From positions 1 to 62,028 of the forward strand of contig CACXFB010000080.1 of assembly GCA_902766825.1 (NCBI GenBank): a stretch of DNA of 62,028 bases. Reading direction: 5' to 3'. Below the pieces are notes generated by a model. It was not told the origin of the DNA, searched no databases, and saw nothing but the letters and a program-made list of their open reading frames with translations. Positions 18,424 through 27,386 of the stretch are shown one piece after another (the first letter of the stretch is position 1; each line of letters starts with the position of its first letter). The DNA comes from an uncultured Lachnospiraceae bacterium. Lineage in GTDB: Bacteria; Bacillota; Clostridia; Lachnospirales; Lachnospiraceae. Position numbers and translations under genes: made by a program.

Positions 18424-19013
18424 TATGCTATTCCAGCTTTCTCAAAATGCTTTTTTACTGCCGCTCTACCAACAAATGCGCCTATACATCCAAACACAAA
18501 GCAAAGTGCAAGAAGTACTGATATTGTCTTTGAATTAATGGCTCTAAACAGATTATCGCAATACTGCTTAGAATAACCGCCATCCAAAAGATTTTTTCTG
18601 TATGAGTCAGCAGTAACAACCACAGGAAAATAATTAGCACAAATCCAAAAACAAAATACACCGTAACTAAACATTATATTTTTAGATTTCTTGTATCTTC
18701 CCATTCCTGCAATAATATCAGCTACAAGTCCTGATATTATAATTAATGGTGCTCCTAGATACCCCATGCCTGTAACAAACATAATTATCGCAATAAGCAC
18801 AGACATTATGGTAATCATTCCAAACTTTTCAATCTTCGTATAAAACAGCATCATTGGAACAGCCCCTAAAAGAGGTATCAATATCACGTAAGATGCAACT
18901 ATGTATGGATGAATAAATCCCAGCATCCCACATGCAAACTCAATCACAAATAGTAATGCGGTAAAAATTCCAATTGTAATAAAATCTTTTGCCTGAAGTT
19001 TTTTATTGTTCAT
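18423..19013 (-). CDS. ECF S component, MptD/Trep_Strep type
   Basis: The 196-aa protein starts with LQAKDFITIGIFTALLF and contains about six hydrophobic spans, as in the Trep_Strep/MptD family of substrate-binding components. It stops at the first base of the EcfT start. Family members often lie beside paired half-ABC transporters, as here. The substrate is unknown; a metal complex or siderophore-like compound is a guess from context. Confidence 0.85.
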   Translation of the reverse strand: MNNKKLQAKDFITIGIFTALLFVIEFACGMLGFIHPYIVASYVILIPLLGAVPMMLFYTKIEKFGMITIMSVLIAIIMFVTGMGYLGAPLIIISGLVADIIAGMGRYKKSKNIMFSYGVFCFWICANYFPVVVTADSYRKNLLDGGYSKQYCDNLFRAINSKTISVLLALCFVFGCIGAFVGRAAVKKHFEKAGIA

Positions 19014-19041
19014 TATAATTCTCTCCGTTATATTTAATTAA

Positions 19042-20778
19042 TTAAGAAATCTTCCAGCTTACAGCCTGTTTTCTTCCCATGATGAATTTTTTATATATTC
19101 CCTTTTGGTTCATTAACTCCTCATGTTTTCCTTTTTGAACGATTTTGCCTTTATCAACAACAATAATCTGGTCTGCATTTCTAACAGTCTTTAATCTGTG
19201 TGCAATCATAATTATTGTTTTCATTCTTGTAAGATTATCTATGGCCTGGGTAAGTTCCTTTTCATTTTCCGGATCAACATTGGCTGTTGCTTCATCAAGA
19301 ATAATTATAGGAGCGTCTTTCATAATGGCACGCGCTATTGCAATTCGTTGTTTTTCTCCACCGGATAAAGTTGCCCCACCTTCACCAACAACGGTTTCAT
19401 AACCATCAGGAAGTGTCATTATGAAATCATGACATGCAGCCTTCTTTGCGGCCTCAATTACTTCATCCATTGAAGCCTCAGGTTTTGCAAAACGAATATT
19501 GTTGGCAATAGTATCTTCGAGAAGATATACTCTCTGAAATACAAAACTGAAGTTTTCCATCAGGCTGTCAAAACTGTAATCTTTCACATTAACGCCCCCA
19601 AGGGTAACCTCTCCTTTTTGGACATCCCAAAATCGTGCAATCAAAGATGTAATTGTAGTCTTTCCTCCACCGGACGGACCAACAATTGCAGTTGTTGTAT
19701 TTTCTTTTATATCAAGTGTCACATCATCAATTATCTTACGGTTATCATATGCAAACTCTACATGTTCTAAATGAATATCTCTGTTTGCAGGAGTAATGTT
19801 CTCTCCATCGATATCCATCTGTTCAATTCCCATAATTTCATTAGCAAGATCCACTCCTTTACCAATTACTTTAAGAAGGGCTGTATATGTTCCTGCAAGG
19901 TCAAGCGACTCAAATACCATGAATGAACAAAGCAGCATTACTATCGTATATACTAACTCCATTGTTCCATTCAGATAAAAACGCAAAGATGCTCCTGCAA
20001 TAGCAACGCCCATAAGTTTGCTTATAAGATTCTGCACGCCTACTGCCGGTATTGCTGCAATCTCTGCAGCAATATCCGCTTTTTTCTTTCTCTCAATAGA
20101 ATTTTGAATACGAGATTTATTTTGACTTATAATGTTATAATTTCTAATCTCCGCAATTCCCTGAATGTATTCCAAAATTACCCCTACCATATGTGCATCA
20201 GCTGCTATTTTTTCATCTGCAACCTTAGCAACACTTTTGTTGGTCCACTGATTAACAATCAGAAAAACTCCGATACCTGCCAAGGCAATAAGTCCTATTC
20301 TCACGTCAAAAGCAAACATAAATACTGCTACAACCACAGTTGTGATTCCCCCCTGCAACACCATCATAATGGCCCTCGTTGCAATATCTCCAACCTGTTC
20401 CATTGTGTTTGTGGTAACAGACGTTATGTGTCCAAGACTTGTATCGTTAAAATACCCCATCGGAAGATATCTTAAATGTTCTCCGATTTCAATACGTTTT
20501 TGTGCACATGTATCATACCCTGCCTCCGTCTGAAGCATTGCCGAAAATCTGTTAACCACCATTTTACCAAGCGTACTTACAAGCATAAATCCAATAACGG
20601 TTAACATTGCAGTCGTATCAATTTTATTGTCAAGCACAGCTTTGATTGCAAAAAAAGCCGCAGGAATTTTCATTGCCGTAAATATTGCTTCCATAACTCC
20701 TAATATTATCGATTTATAAAACTTATTTCTGTTCTTTTTACTGCAAAAATCAAAGAACTTTTCCACCATTTTAAGCAT
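19042..20778 (-). CDS. ABC transporter, fused membrane and ATPase domains (second of a pair)
   Basis: The start at 20778 lies inside the end of the preceding gene, behind GGAGGTCGC; the longer frame to 20829 is not supported. Residues about 20-310 form a six-helix exporter-type membrane domain, followed by an ATPase with GPSGGGKTT, LSGGEKQRIA and IILDEATANVD. It overlaps its partner by 8 bp, so the two most likely form a heterodimer. In the same operon as an ECF importer, the pair may be YbtPQ-like importers despite their exporter fold; this is inference. Confidence 0.88.
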   Translation of the reverse strand: MLKMVEKFFDFCSKKNRNKFYKSIILGVMEAIFTAMKIPAAFFAIKAVLDNKIDTTAMLTVIGFMLVSTLGKMVVNRFSAMLQTEAGYDTCAQKRIEIGEHLRYLPMGYFNDTSLGHITSVTTNTMEQVGDIATRAIMMVLQGGITTVVVAVFMFAFDVRIGLIALAGIGVFLIVNQWTNKSVAKVADEKIAADAHMVGVILEYIQGIAEIRNYNIISQNKSRIQNSIERKKKADIAAEIAAIPAVGVQNLISKLMGVAIAGASLRFYLNGTMELVYTIVMLLCSFMVFESLDLAGTYTALLKVIGKGVDLANEIMGIEQMDIDGENITPANRDIHLEHVEFAYDNRKIIDDVTLDIKENTTTAIVGPSGGGKTTITSLIARFWDVQKGEVTLGGVNVKDYSFDSLMENFSFVFQRVYLLEDTIANNIRFAKPEASMDEVIEAAKKAACHDFIMTLPDGYETVVGEGGATLSGGEKQRIAIARAIMKDAPIIILDEATANVDPENEKELTQAIDNLTRMKTIIMIAHRLKTVRNADQIIVVDKGKIVQKGKHEELMNQKGIYKKFIMGRKQAVSWKIS

Positions 20779-22555
20779 TTGCGACCTCCTTTTTACCATT
20801 GTAATCACTCTTAATTTCGTCTTCGTCATCCTTAGAAATGCTGTGTGCTTCCCACATCTTCTTGTATAGCTTGCAATTTTTCAAAAGCTGTACATGTGTT
20901 CCACTTGCCTCAACATTACCATTGTTAATAACAAAAATATTATCAGCATCCACAATCGTAGAGAGTCTGTGTGCAATAACAATAAGAGTTTTTCCTTTTA
21001 TAAGCTTTGCCACACTTTCCTGAACTAAAGCTTCATTTTCAGGATCTGTATACGCTGTAGCTTCATCAAGAATAACAACCGGTGCATTCTTTAACATAGC
21101 TCTTGCAATACATATTCTTTGTCTTTCTCCACCTGATAAATGTCCACCGGCTCCACCAACAATCGTATCATACCCATTCTCAAGTCCCATGATAAACTCA
21201 TGACATCCTGTTGCTTTTGCTGCTTTAATAACCTCCTTGTCTGAAGCATCCGGTTTTGCCAGTCTTATATTTTCTTTCACAGACATATCAAACAGGAAAT
21301 TATCCTGTGCAACATAAGAAATCTGCCCCATATAATAGTCAAGCGGAAGATTCTGAATGTCTACTCCTCCAAATGTAATTTCTCCACTATCTACATCCCA
21401 CAGCGAATCAATTATTCTTGCAATTGTGCTCTTTCCGGAACCCGAAGGACCAACTATTGCAACTACCTGCCCTTCCTTGATATTCATATTAATACCGTGC
21501 AGAACTTCCTTTTCTTTGTATGTGAATCTGACATTCTTTAGATTAATATCCGTTCCCTTCGGATTTTTAATTGCAACAGATGGTCTTACCATGTCTTTAC
21601 GCTCAAGTATTTCTGTTACTTCCCCAAAAATAGTTCCCATTTTCAACAAATCATCCGTGTATGAAAAAGCAACTACAAGAGGCGTTATAAGTCCTGTTGA
21701 AAGAATTATTCCGGTAATAAAATTTTCCGGTGTAAGCGAACCGTTCTTTACGAGCATAAGTCCAACAGGAAGAACACCTAAAAATGTCGCCGGCAAAAAT
21801 GCCATAGTTCCCGACTGTGGCCAGATACATCTGCGCATCCAGTCAATAAACACATCTGCACCTTCTCTTGCCGCAACCACAAACTTTTCATATGAACTAC
21901 CAGTCTTCCCAAACGCTTTTATTACTTCTATTCCGTTGATGTATTCAACAGCAGTATCATTCAGTTTTTTTGTTTTTTCTACAGACAGTTCGTATCCACC
22001 CTTGCTCTTTGCAAACATAACCATCATAAATATAAGACCTATTAATGCACCAACTAGATTAGCTAATCCAAGACGTGCATCTATCGTAATAAGATAAATA
22101 AACATAACAACCGGTAATAACAGGTTTGAAGTAAATTCCGGTATAATATGCGCTAATGTTGTCTCCATCGAATCAACTCGTTCAACAATTATATTCTTAT
22201 AACTACCACTGTTATCATCTAACACCGCCCCCAGTGGTATCTTAGATAATTTCTCACAAAGCTGTGTTCTTATTCCACCAAGAACAGTAAATGTTGCAAT
22301 ATGGGACAATGATGTGGAAATTGAATGAAGTGTCAGTCTCACCGTCCAGCAAACCGCCATAAGCACTACCTGCTTAAAGTAATAATCCCATTCTTTGTTT
22401 CCATCCAACAACTGTTTAACTATCCTTGAAATAATCAGATATGGAACAAATGATGCTGCAACTGACATCATCGCAAGAACAACACTGCCCCCAAAGTACA
22501 CACTTTTTCTACCTGCAAATTCAAGTATCCAGGATATTAATCCTCTTTTTTTCAT
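20771..22555 (-). CDS. ABC transporter, fused membrane and ATPase domains (first of a pair)
   Basis: This 594-aa protein has an N-terminal six-helix membrane domain and a C-terminal ATPase with GPSGSGKST, LSGGERQRIC and VILDEATAYTD. AAAGGAGGCGAC precedes the ATG. It is the first gene of a five-gene operon driven by the promoter at 22712-22740, with a structured leader. It probably pairs with the following ABC protein. The substrate is unknown. Confidence 0.88.
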   Translation of the reverse strand: MKKRGLISWILEFAGRKSVYFGGSVVLAMMSVAASFVPYLIISRIVKQLLDGNKEWDYYFKQVVLMAVCWTVRLTLHSISTSLSHIATFTVLGGIRTQLCEKLSKIPLGAVLDDNSGSYKNIIVERVDSMETTLAHIIPEFTSNLLLPVVMFIYLITIDARLGLANLVGALIGLIFMMVMFAKSKGGYELSVEKTKKLNDTAVEYINGIEVIKAFGKTGSSYEKFVVAAREGADVFIDWMRRCIWPQSGTMAFLPATFLGVLPVGLMLVKNGSLTPENFITGIILSTGLITPLVVAFSYTDDLLKMGTIFGEVTEILERKDMVRPSVAIKNPKGTDINLKNVRFTYKEKEVLHGINMNIKEGQVVAIVGPSGSGKSTIARIIDSLWDVDSGEITFGGVDIQNLPLDYYMGQISYVAQDNFLFDMSVKENIRLAKPDASDKEVIKAAKATGCHEFIMGLENGYDTIVGGAGGHLSGGERQRICIARAMLKNAPVVILDEATAYTDPENEALVQESVAKLIKGKTLIVIAHRLSTIVDADNIFVINNGNVEASGTHVQLLKNCKLYKKMWEAHSISKDDEDEIKSDYNGKKEVANA

Positions 22556-22634
22556 TGTATTTGTCGCCTCCTTTAATTTTATTATTAAATAAATATTTAG
22601 TGTAAATGTTTTTGGATAGTTATATCTGCCTTTT

Positions 22635-22693
22635 GTTAGTTTTCGCTAACCGCAGGGCTTTTTAAAAGGAAACGTCGATTATACGTTTCCTTT
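22635..22693 (-). promoter_or_regulatory. Structured leader: a DtxR-like palindrome and an 11-bp hairpin
   Basis: GTTAG-TTTTCG-CTAAC (22635-22650) resembles operators of DtxR/MntR-type iron or manganese repressors. AAAGGAAACGT and ACGTTTCCTTT (22665-22693) form a hairpin followed by TTTTAAAAA on the minus strand. Both lie between the promoter and the first ABC gene, so they may act as an operator and an attenuator. Neither is proven. Confidence 0.4.
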
Positions 22694-22711
22694 GGTTCTC
22701 CAACAACGAAT

Positions 22712-22740
22712 AGAGTACGCTCCTAGACCTCGTTTGTCAA
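22712..22740 (-). promoter_or_regulatory. Sigma-A promoter of the ABC/ECF operon
   Basis: On the minus strand TTGACA (22740-22735), a 17-bp spacer and TACTCT (22717-22712) form a good vegetative promoter about 155 nt before the ABC start codon. It overlaps the region just after the small gene ending at 22748. Confidence 0.65.
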
Positions 22741-22747
22741 GATTTTT

Positions 22748-22981
22748 TTATCTTATATACCCGCATTCACCTTTTGTCGGAATATCCATACCCATTTCAT
22801 AATGTGCGCGAAATTCCATATTGATATCTTTTATCTCTTTTTTGCCATCGATATAATCCTGATACATCTCGGCAAGCCCCGCCGAACAACCATCACAGGT
22901 ACCACTAATGTTACCTATTGATTCTTCTACAATTCTCTCTCTTTCTTCACGGGTTGTATCTTTAATCAGTATTGAATCCAT
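22748..22981 (-). CDS. Small cysteine-motif protein, about 77 aa
   Basis: Conserved-looking small protein with REERERIVEESIGNISG followed by CDGCSAG, and a C-terminal Gly-Glu-Cys. ATG 22981 and ATG 22993 are both possible; GGAGG touches the first, so the second is chosen with a 12-nt spacer. Clostridial relatives are sometimes labelled PurH, which I consider a misannotation because it lacks any PurH domain. It lies downstream of the methyltransferase and may bind a metal through its cysteines. Function is unknown. Confidence 0.6.
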   Translation of the reverse strand: MDSILIKDTTREERERIVEESIGNISGTCDGCSAGLAEMYQDYIDGKKEIKDINMEFRAHYEMGMDIPTKGECGYIR

Positions 22982-23063
22982 ATGCTTTATCATCCTCCAT
23001 AATCATAGTACGCTTAACTGCAATAATTCCAGCATAAGCTGCAAATCTCTTAAACTTCAATCA

Positions 23064-23666
23064 CTATCGCTGCTTAGTTATCACCGCAATAGCACATGGC
23101 ATTCTTCCGTCAACAACATGATATTCCACATTCTTATATCCTAGGTTATCAAAGAACTCCTTATATGACTCAAGATCAAACTGTTGCTTAAAATCCGCAC
23201 CAAGCTTCTCTATAAACTTTACCGCAATTCCCGCTGAATCTTTTGACTTGTTAATGTATGTCGGGATAATTACTTTACCACCCGGCTTAACCACACGTTC
23301 AAGTTCTTTAAGTGCCTGCGCCGGGTCTTCTAACAGATGAATAACATTACCAGCCACCACTTTATCAAACCTGCCGTCACGACAATTTATATTTGATATA
23401 TCCGCTCTTCGTATAATCACATTATTATATTTTCTGCATTTTTTAACTGCTTGTCTTAACATTCCGGTCGCATAATCTGTCGCCACAAGTCTCCTGCATT
23501 TTTCTGCTATACATACAGTTATGGCTCCAGTTCCACATGCGCACTCAAGAACTTCATCCGTACTTTCTATAAACTCTGCTACCTTTTTGCCGGTTCCTTC
23601 ATATACGCTGTGATTATATACTTCTTCAAACAAATCATATACCGGTGAAATTTTATTCCAAAACAT
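23064..23666 (-). CDS. Class I SAM-dependent methyltransferase
   Basis: The 200-aa protein has motif I VLECACGTGAITVCIAE, motif II with Asp in LVATDYA, and VVAGNVIHLLEDP as post-motif segments, matching the UbiE/Methyltransf_11 group. The unusual Cys in ECACGTG replaces the common Gly. It starts 1 bp after the preceding membrane-protein gene, so it belongs to the zinc-ribbon operon. The substrate cannot be inferred. Confidence 0.87.
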   Translation of the reverse strand: MFWNKISPVYDLFEEVYNHSVYEGTGKKVAEFIESTDEVLECACGTGAITVCIAEKCRRLVATDYATGMLRQAVKKCRKYNNVIIRRADISNINCRDGRFDKVVAGNVIHLLEDPAQALKELERVVKPGGKVIIPTYINKSKDSAGIAVKFIEKLGADFKQQFDLESYKEFFDNLGYKNVEYHVVDGRMPCAIAVITKQR

Positions 23667-23667
23667 C

Positions 23668-24102
23668 CTACTGTCTCCTTGCTGACTTATTTATTACCGC
23701 ATCTATCTCATCCGCCGTAAACTTATAATCCCCCAACTCATCCTTTAAATTCTTCATTGTCTCATAGCACTTATCCGCCTTTAACTTATCACCTTTTTCC
23801 TCATATACTTTGGACATAAATGAAGCGTGTGCATACTCTGATACATGATAGATATCTTCTAATCCCTCAGGTACATCAACATTACTCAATCTTGAAACAT
23901 AATAACTGTCAAGAATTTCGCCGTATGCCTGGTGTTTTACCTCATACTCAAATACGAATACATCATCCTTAGTGTCCGCTTCTTTTTCTTCTTCATTGGC
24001 TGCATATTCAAATGATTCTTTCAGATCAACCGCGCAAACCAGACATGCTAAAACAGCAACAACGGTAAGGATATTCAAAATCATTTTTACTATCTTATTC
24101 AT
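23668..24102 (-). CDS. Small membrane-anchored protein, copy B of cassette
   Basis: One N-terminal hydrophobic span (residues about 7-27, positively charged before it) anchors a 115-residue soluble helical domain. Its last 60 residues align with the 139-aa protein at 25207-25626: both have SEY or GEY, then xFxxKVxxxxGDK, and end with an Asp-rich xxxID helix. It overlaps the start of the 251-aa zinc-ribbon gene by 8 bp. Function is unknown. Confidence 0.7.
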   Translation of the reverse strand: MNKIVKMILNILTVVAVLACLVCAVDLKESFEYAANEEEKEADTKDDVFVFEYEVKHQAYGEILDSYYVSRLSNVDVPEGLEDIYHVSEYAHASFMSKVYEEKGDKLKADKCYETMKNLKDELGDYKFTADEIDAVINKSARRQ

Positions 24103-24850
24103 TTCTTAAAATCTCCTCCAGTTTTACTGCTTTCTTTGCCTTGCTAAGTGAAAGGAACTGTGTAAGCTCGGCATCATCCATAGAAAAATATGTACGCATC
24201 GCCGCTTTTAACTCATTTTCCATATCTAAGATATAAGAAAGATAAACTTCATCCTTCTCCTGCTCTTTCATATTTACCAATGTTTCACGCTCAAAACCGT
24301 CAAGATACATGCAGAAGTTACTTACATCAGTGTCAAGTCTGTCAAAATACTCTCCATCTTTAGAGCGAAGAATCATTGCCTCCATAATCTTAACACAATT
24401 ATAGTAACCTGCCACAGTATATTTTACACAACGAAATCTTTCATATTCTTCTGCACCTGAGTTCATAATCTCATGACCATAACAGTAGTTTGCAAACTCC
24501 ATATATTCACCGTTTGCAAGCATATCATCCATCTCTTTTGTATACCGTGCTGCATTTTTTTTTGCATCTTTTTTTGCTGCTTCCTCTGTATTTGAACCGT
24601 GATAATTAGATACCGCAATCAGACGCATCACTATTATAGCAATTAAAAGAATCACCAGTAACGCTGCTTTTTTTCCAAGTCCCGCTATCTTTTTTGCTGA
24701 GCCTGCTACCTCATTCTCGGTTTTAACAAATTCCTTATCAAATTGTTTGATATTCTGTGCATGCTTCAATGCGAACGGATTATCCGCTCCGCAGTTTGGA
24801 CACTTAAGATAATCCGGTCCTATCTCGTGTTTACATTTCTCACATATCAT
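24095..24850 (-). CDS. Zinc-ribbon membrane protein, copy B of cassette
   Basis: CEKC and CPNCG near the N-terminus form a zinc ribbon; a basic linker leads to one membrane span (residues about 62-82) and a 165-residue helical extracytoplasmic or cytoplasmic domain. Its layout, length and C-terminal pattern (FxMDDAELTQFL ... LEEILRNE) mirror the 246-aa protein at 25616-26356 (LGFDDAKREEFL ... VEEVILGE). The two are diverged duplicates, each followed by a small single-span protein. Function is unknown; sensing or regulation is possible. Confidence 0.75.
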   Translation of the reverse strand: MICEKCKHEIGPDYLKCPNCGADNPFALKHAQNIKQFDKEFVKTENEVAGSAKKIAGLGKKAALLVILLIAIIVMRLIAVSNYHGSNTEEAAKKDAKKNAARYTKEMDDMLANGEYMEFANYCYGHEIMNSGAEEYERFRCVKYTVAGYYNCVKIMEAMILRSKDGEYFDRLDTDVSNFCMYLDGFERETLVNMKEQEKDEVYLSYILDMENELKAAMRTYFSMDDAELTQFLSLSKAKKAVKLEEILRNE

Positions 24851-25200
24851 TTTTCTGAATTCTCCTGACTTGAGGTAATTCCCTGATTACTGCGAAATTC
24901 CTCTTTTTGCTGCTGCCTTCTGTTGTTATCAAGTTTACTTGAGATCAACATACCACTCACAATCATTGCCACAATCAAAGCAAGTATTACAGTGATAATA
25001 AGAATGGTTTTACTTAGTCCTTTTTTCAGACGCTTTTGCCCGTCATCCTTGTGACTTTGTAGTTCTGTACGTATATCATCAAGACTGTCCATATACTCAT
25101 TTTCTTCTGCCGGTTCATAGCCCGTTCCACAATGAGGGCATCTGACAAGCGACTGTTCAAACTTAGCACCGCAGTTTACACATGTTATCATTTTTTCCAT
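24847..25200 (-). CDS. Zinc-ribbon membrane protein, short
   Basis: At 117 aa it has CVNCGAKFEQ and CPHCGTGYE, a basic stretch (QKRLKKGLSK) and one membrane span at residues about 66-88, followed by a short polar tail. It lies between the two duplicated cassettes and overlaps the next gene by 4 bp. It looks like a zinc-ribbon anchor without the helical sensor domain. Confidence 0.72.
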   Translation of the reverse strand: MEKMITCVNCGAKFEQSLVRCPHCGTGYEPAEENEYMDSLDDIRTELQSHKDDGQKRLKKGLSKTILIITVILALIVAMIVSGMLISSKLDNNRRQQQKEEFRSNQGITSSQENSEK

Positions 25201-25206
25201 AAACTT

Positions 25207-25626
25207 TTACTCCTTGACTGCCTTTTTTACGCTCAAGTCTATTTTATCAAACACAGAATTGTACTCCGGTATTTCCTTGCGTATATCTGCAAGTCTTTCT
25301 TCAAATTCAGCTTTTGTTTTATCATTGCCCGATTTGGCAAACACTTCTTTAAAAAACAATAGCTCAGTATATTCACCTAGCAGATAAAAATCCTTATCTT
25401 CAGTTGCAACTTCCTCTCCCCCTCTGACCGGCCTTGCAAGATGTGCCGCAGTACCGTAATCTTCCCGATTAAGATAATCCCTGATACTATCCGCATGCAT
25501 TGCATCTTTTTCTACATAATTGAATTTCAATTCCTCTAAGGCATCTTTAAACTGCATTACAAAAAATATACCAAGAATTATATTAACTGCAATCGAAATT
25601 CGAAGTATTATTTTTTTACTCACCAA
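25207..25626 (-). CDS. Small membrane-anchored protein, copy A of cassette
   Basis: One N-terminal span (residues about 7-24) precedes a helical soluble domain of about 110 residues. It is paralogous to the 144-aa protein at 23668-24102. It overlaps the upstream zinc-ribbon gene by 11 bp, so the pair is translated together. Function is unknown. Confidence 0.7.
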   Translation of the reverse strand: MVSKKIILRISIAVNIILGIFFVMQFKDALEELKFNYVEKDAMHADSIRDYLNREDYGTAAHLARPVRGGEEVATEDKDFYLLGEYTELLFFKEVFAKSGNDKTKAEFEERLADIRKEIPEYNSVFDKIDLSVKKAVKE

Positions 25627-26356
25627 GAATCACCTCCTCAACATATGCATCCTGTTCATTCGTTGAACCCGCCAGAAATTCCTCGCGCTTTGCATCATCA
25701 AATCCCAGATAAATCTTCAAAATAATATCCGCTTTATCTTTCATATCATACATATATTCTTTATACGAATCCGCATCAATATCCTCGCACTTATTTTCAA
25801 ATTCCTTGTAAAATCGATCTATTGCACGGCTGCATGAACTGATATCACTCTCCGGTCTGTACCACCTTGCATCCTCCCCATGCAATGAGACAATCTCAAC
25901 ACATGAAACAAGCGAACAGTAATCACTTGCAACTTCATGCAACAACTTCAAATCCTTATACGGCTCCTCATATGATGCTATATAATGATAATTCATAAAT
26001 GCCATAAACCCCGTATAATCTCCCGCATCAAGATATTCTTTAATCTCCGGAAAATACTCGTCATACTTTTCAACCGACTCCTTGCGCTTCGCATCGTCAC
26101 GAAAACTGTACGCATTATCTTTCACATAAAGCGAAACACAAATCCCGACAATAAGCAACACCATGACCACTGCACTTATAACCAACGGTATATTGCCCGA
26201 ATGAACCTTTTTTGCAGCATCCTTTGACAGTTCACTCCGCTCTTCATAGTTCACTTTTTGTGCACGATGATCCGCTGTTTCCACAAGAAGCCTTCCGCAA
26301 AAAGGACACCTCTCATCAGTCAGCTGATACTCGCCACCACAACCCATACATTTCAT
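25616..26356 (-). CDS. Zinc-ribbon membrane protein, copy A of cassette
   Basis: CMGCGGEY and CPFCGRLL form the zinc ribbon; one span lies at residues about 52-76, followed by a 170-residue acidic and aromatic domain with YFPEIKEYLDAGDYTGFMAF. It is the first gene of the zinc-ribbon operon, 62 bp after the preceding 96-aa gene, with AAAGGAGCG before the ATG. It is paralogous to the 251-aa protein. Function is unknown. Confidence 0.75.
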   Translation of the reverse strand: MKCMGCGGEYQLTDERCPFCGRLLVETADHRAQKVNYEERSELSKDAAKKVHSGNIPLVISAVVMVLLIVGICVSLYVKDNAYSFRDDAKRKESVEKYDEYFPEIKEYLDAGDYTGFMAFMNYHYIASYEEPYKDLKLLHEVASDYCSLVSCVEIVSLHGEDARWYRPESDISSCSRAIDRFYKEFENKCEDIDADSYKEYMYDMKDKADIILKIYLGFDDAKREEFLAGSTNEQDAYVEEVILGE

Positions 26357-26418
26357 AAAACAGTTTCGCTCCTTTTTTTATCTTTGGTACTTAAGTTCTA
26401 AAATAGTACATAGGAAAA

Positions 26419-26709
26419 CTATAAAATTTTAAATCCTCTATCTATCCTTTTCTTTGCTCTATCCGGATTATCACGCAATTCAACCAACATTATAAAAGCT
26501 CCCTCTCCGTTTAAGTATGGTGAAAGCTGTGCTAGTCCTGATGCCGTATATCCTTCTATTTCAACACCATCCTTATACTCATGATTAACAATCCAATACT
26601 CAAATTCCGAAGCGACATCTTTATTTTTTTCAAATATATTCAACTTTTTTTCTATTAAAAATATTTGAACACCCATTTTTTCATAATACTCTTTTATTAC
26701 ACTATTCAT
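26419..26709 (-). CDS. Small protein following the metallopeptidase, candidate immunity partner
   Basis: 96 residues, no recognised domain. Its ATG overlaps the TGA of the metallopeptidase gene (ATGA), so the two are translationally coupled. This position matches that of the DUF6985-like protein after the HNH gene. It has mixed alpha/beta composition, with VEIEGYTASGLAQLSPYL in the middle. I infer a cognate immunity protein or inhibitor only from position and size. Confidence 0.6.
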   Translation of the reverse strand: MNSVIKEYYEKMGVQIFLIEKKLNIFEKNKDVASEFEYWIVNHEYKDGVEIEGYTASGLAQLSPYLNGEGAFIMLVELRDNPDRAKKRIDRGFKIL

Positions 26710-27374
26710 GCTGCAATCACCTCCTTACAAAAATAATCTGCAAACGCTCTGGCCTCTGCTTCAACAAGCTGATTATAATAATCGTTAAACAAAATACATT
26801 CACCATTCTCGGTATACATTGGAGATATATAATTTGCCAGATTAATCTTATACAAATAATCCATTTTTGTATCAGGGTTACTTGCATGTTGTTCTTGATA
26901 AGCATGACGCAACTCATGAGCTATCGTATTCATTAACTCTGAGGGTTTATTTAACTCACATTTATTTAAACCTAATATATTTATCCCGGAATAAAAAACT
27001 CCCTGTACACTTTCATCATCTACAAACCAACTAGTCTCCGGAACATTCTCCACGCCTAACATTTCGGATATTTTTGATACAAAATCCTTAACAACCTCTA
27101 ATCTTTCATCCTCAGATAAATCACCCCACTTTTTATTATCAAATTTATCAGTTATATCTTTCATGTCTGATATATCATATTCAAATGAAAAATCTTCTTC
27201 TATCCAATCACAAATATCACGAATTGATATTTCAGATAAAAAATCAAATTGTTTATTCCAAAATGCTGTTGCTTCGTTAAACGACATATTTGAATCAAGT
27301 TTAAAGGACATAGAATTTACTATGTCCTTATCCATAATTTCAGTTTCCGATATTCCTTCGGTAAATTTAAACAT
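26706..27374 (-). CDS. Zinc-metallopeptidase-like putative effector
   Basis: The motif NTIAHELRHAYQEQ (HExxH) near residue 160 and a downstream VEAEARAFADYF segment supplying a Glu and Asp fit a zinc-dependent peptidase core. The first 45 residues contain NMSFNEATAFWNKQF, whose key positions (Met30, Ala35, Phe38, Trp39, Lys41) recur in the HNH protein at 27754-28458 at nearly the same distance from the N-terminus. GGGGGAT precedes the ATG. There is no signal peptide. It could be a toxin or a processing peptidase; the shared motif favours a second effector. Confidence 0.75.
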   Translation of the reverse strand: MFKFTEGISETEIMDKDIVNSMSFKLDSNMSFNEATAFWNKQFDFLSEISIRDICDWIEEDFSFEYDISDMKDITDKFDNKKWGDLSEDERLEVVKDFVSKISEMLGVENVPETSWFVDDESVQGVFYSGINILGLNKCELNKPSELMNTIAHELRHAYQEQHASNPDTKMDYLYKINLANYISPMYTENGECILFNDYYNQLVEAEARAFADYFCKEVIAA

Positions 27375-27386
27375 ACAAATCCCCCT

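Noticed and set aside
21357-22097. 246-codon plus-strand open frame
   Set aside because: It lies wholly antisense to the well-supported ABC transporter gene and has no family match or ribosome site.
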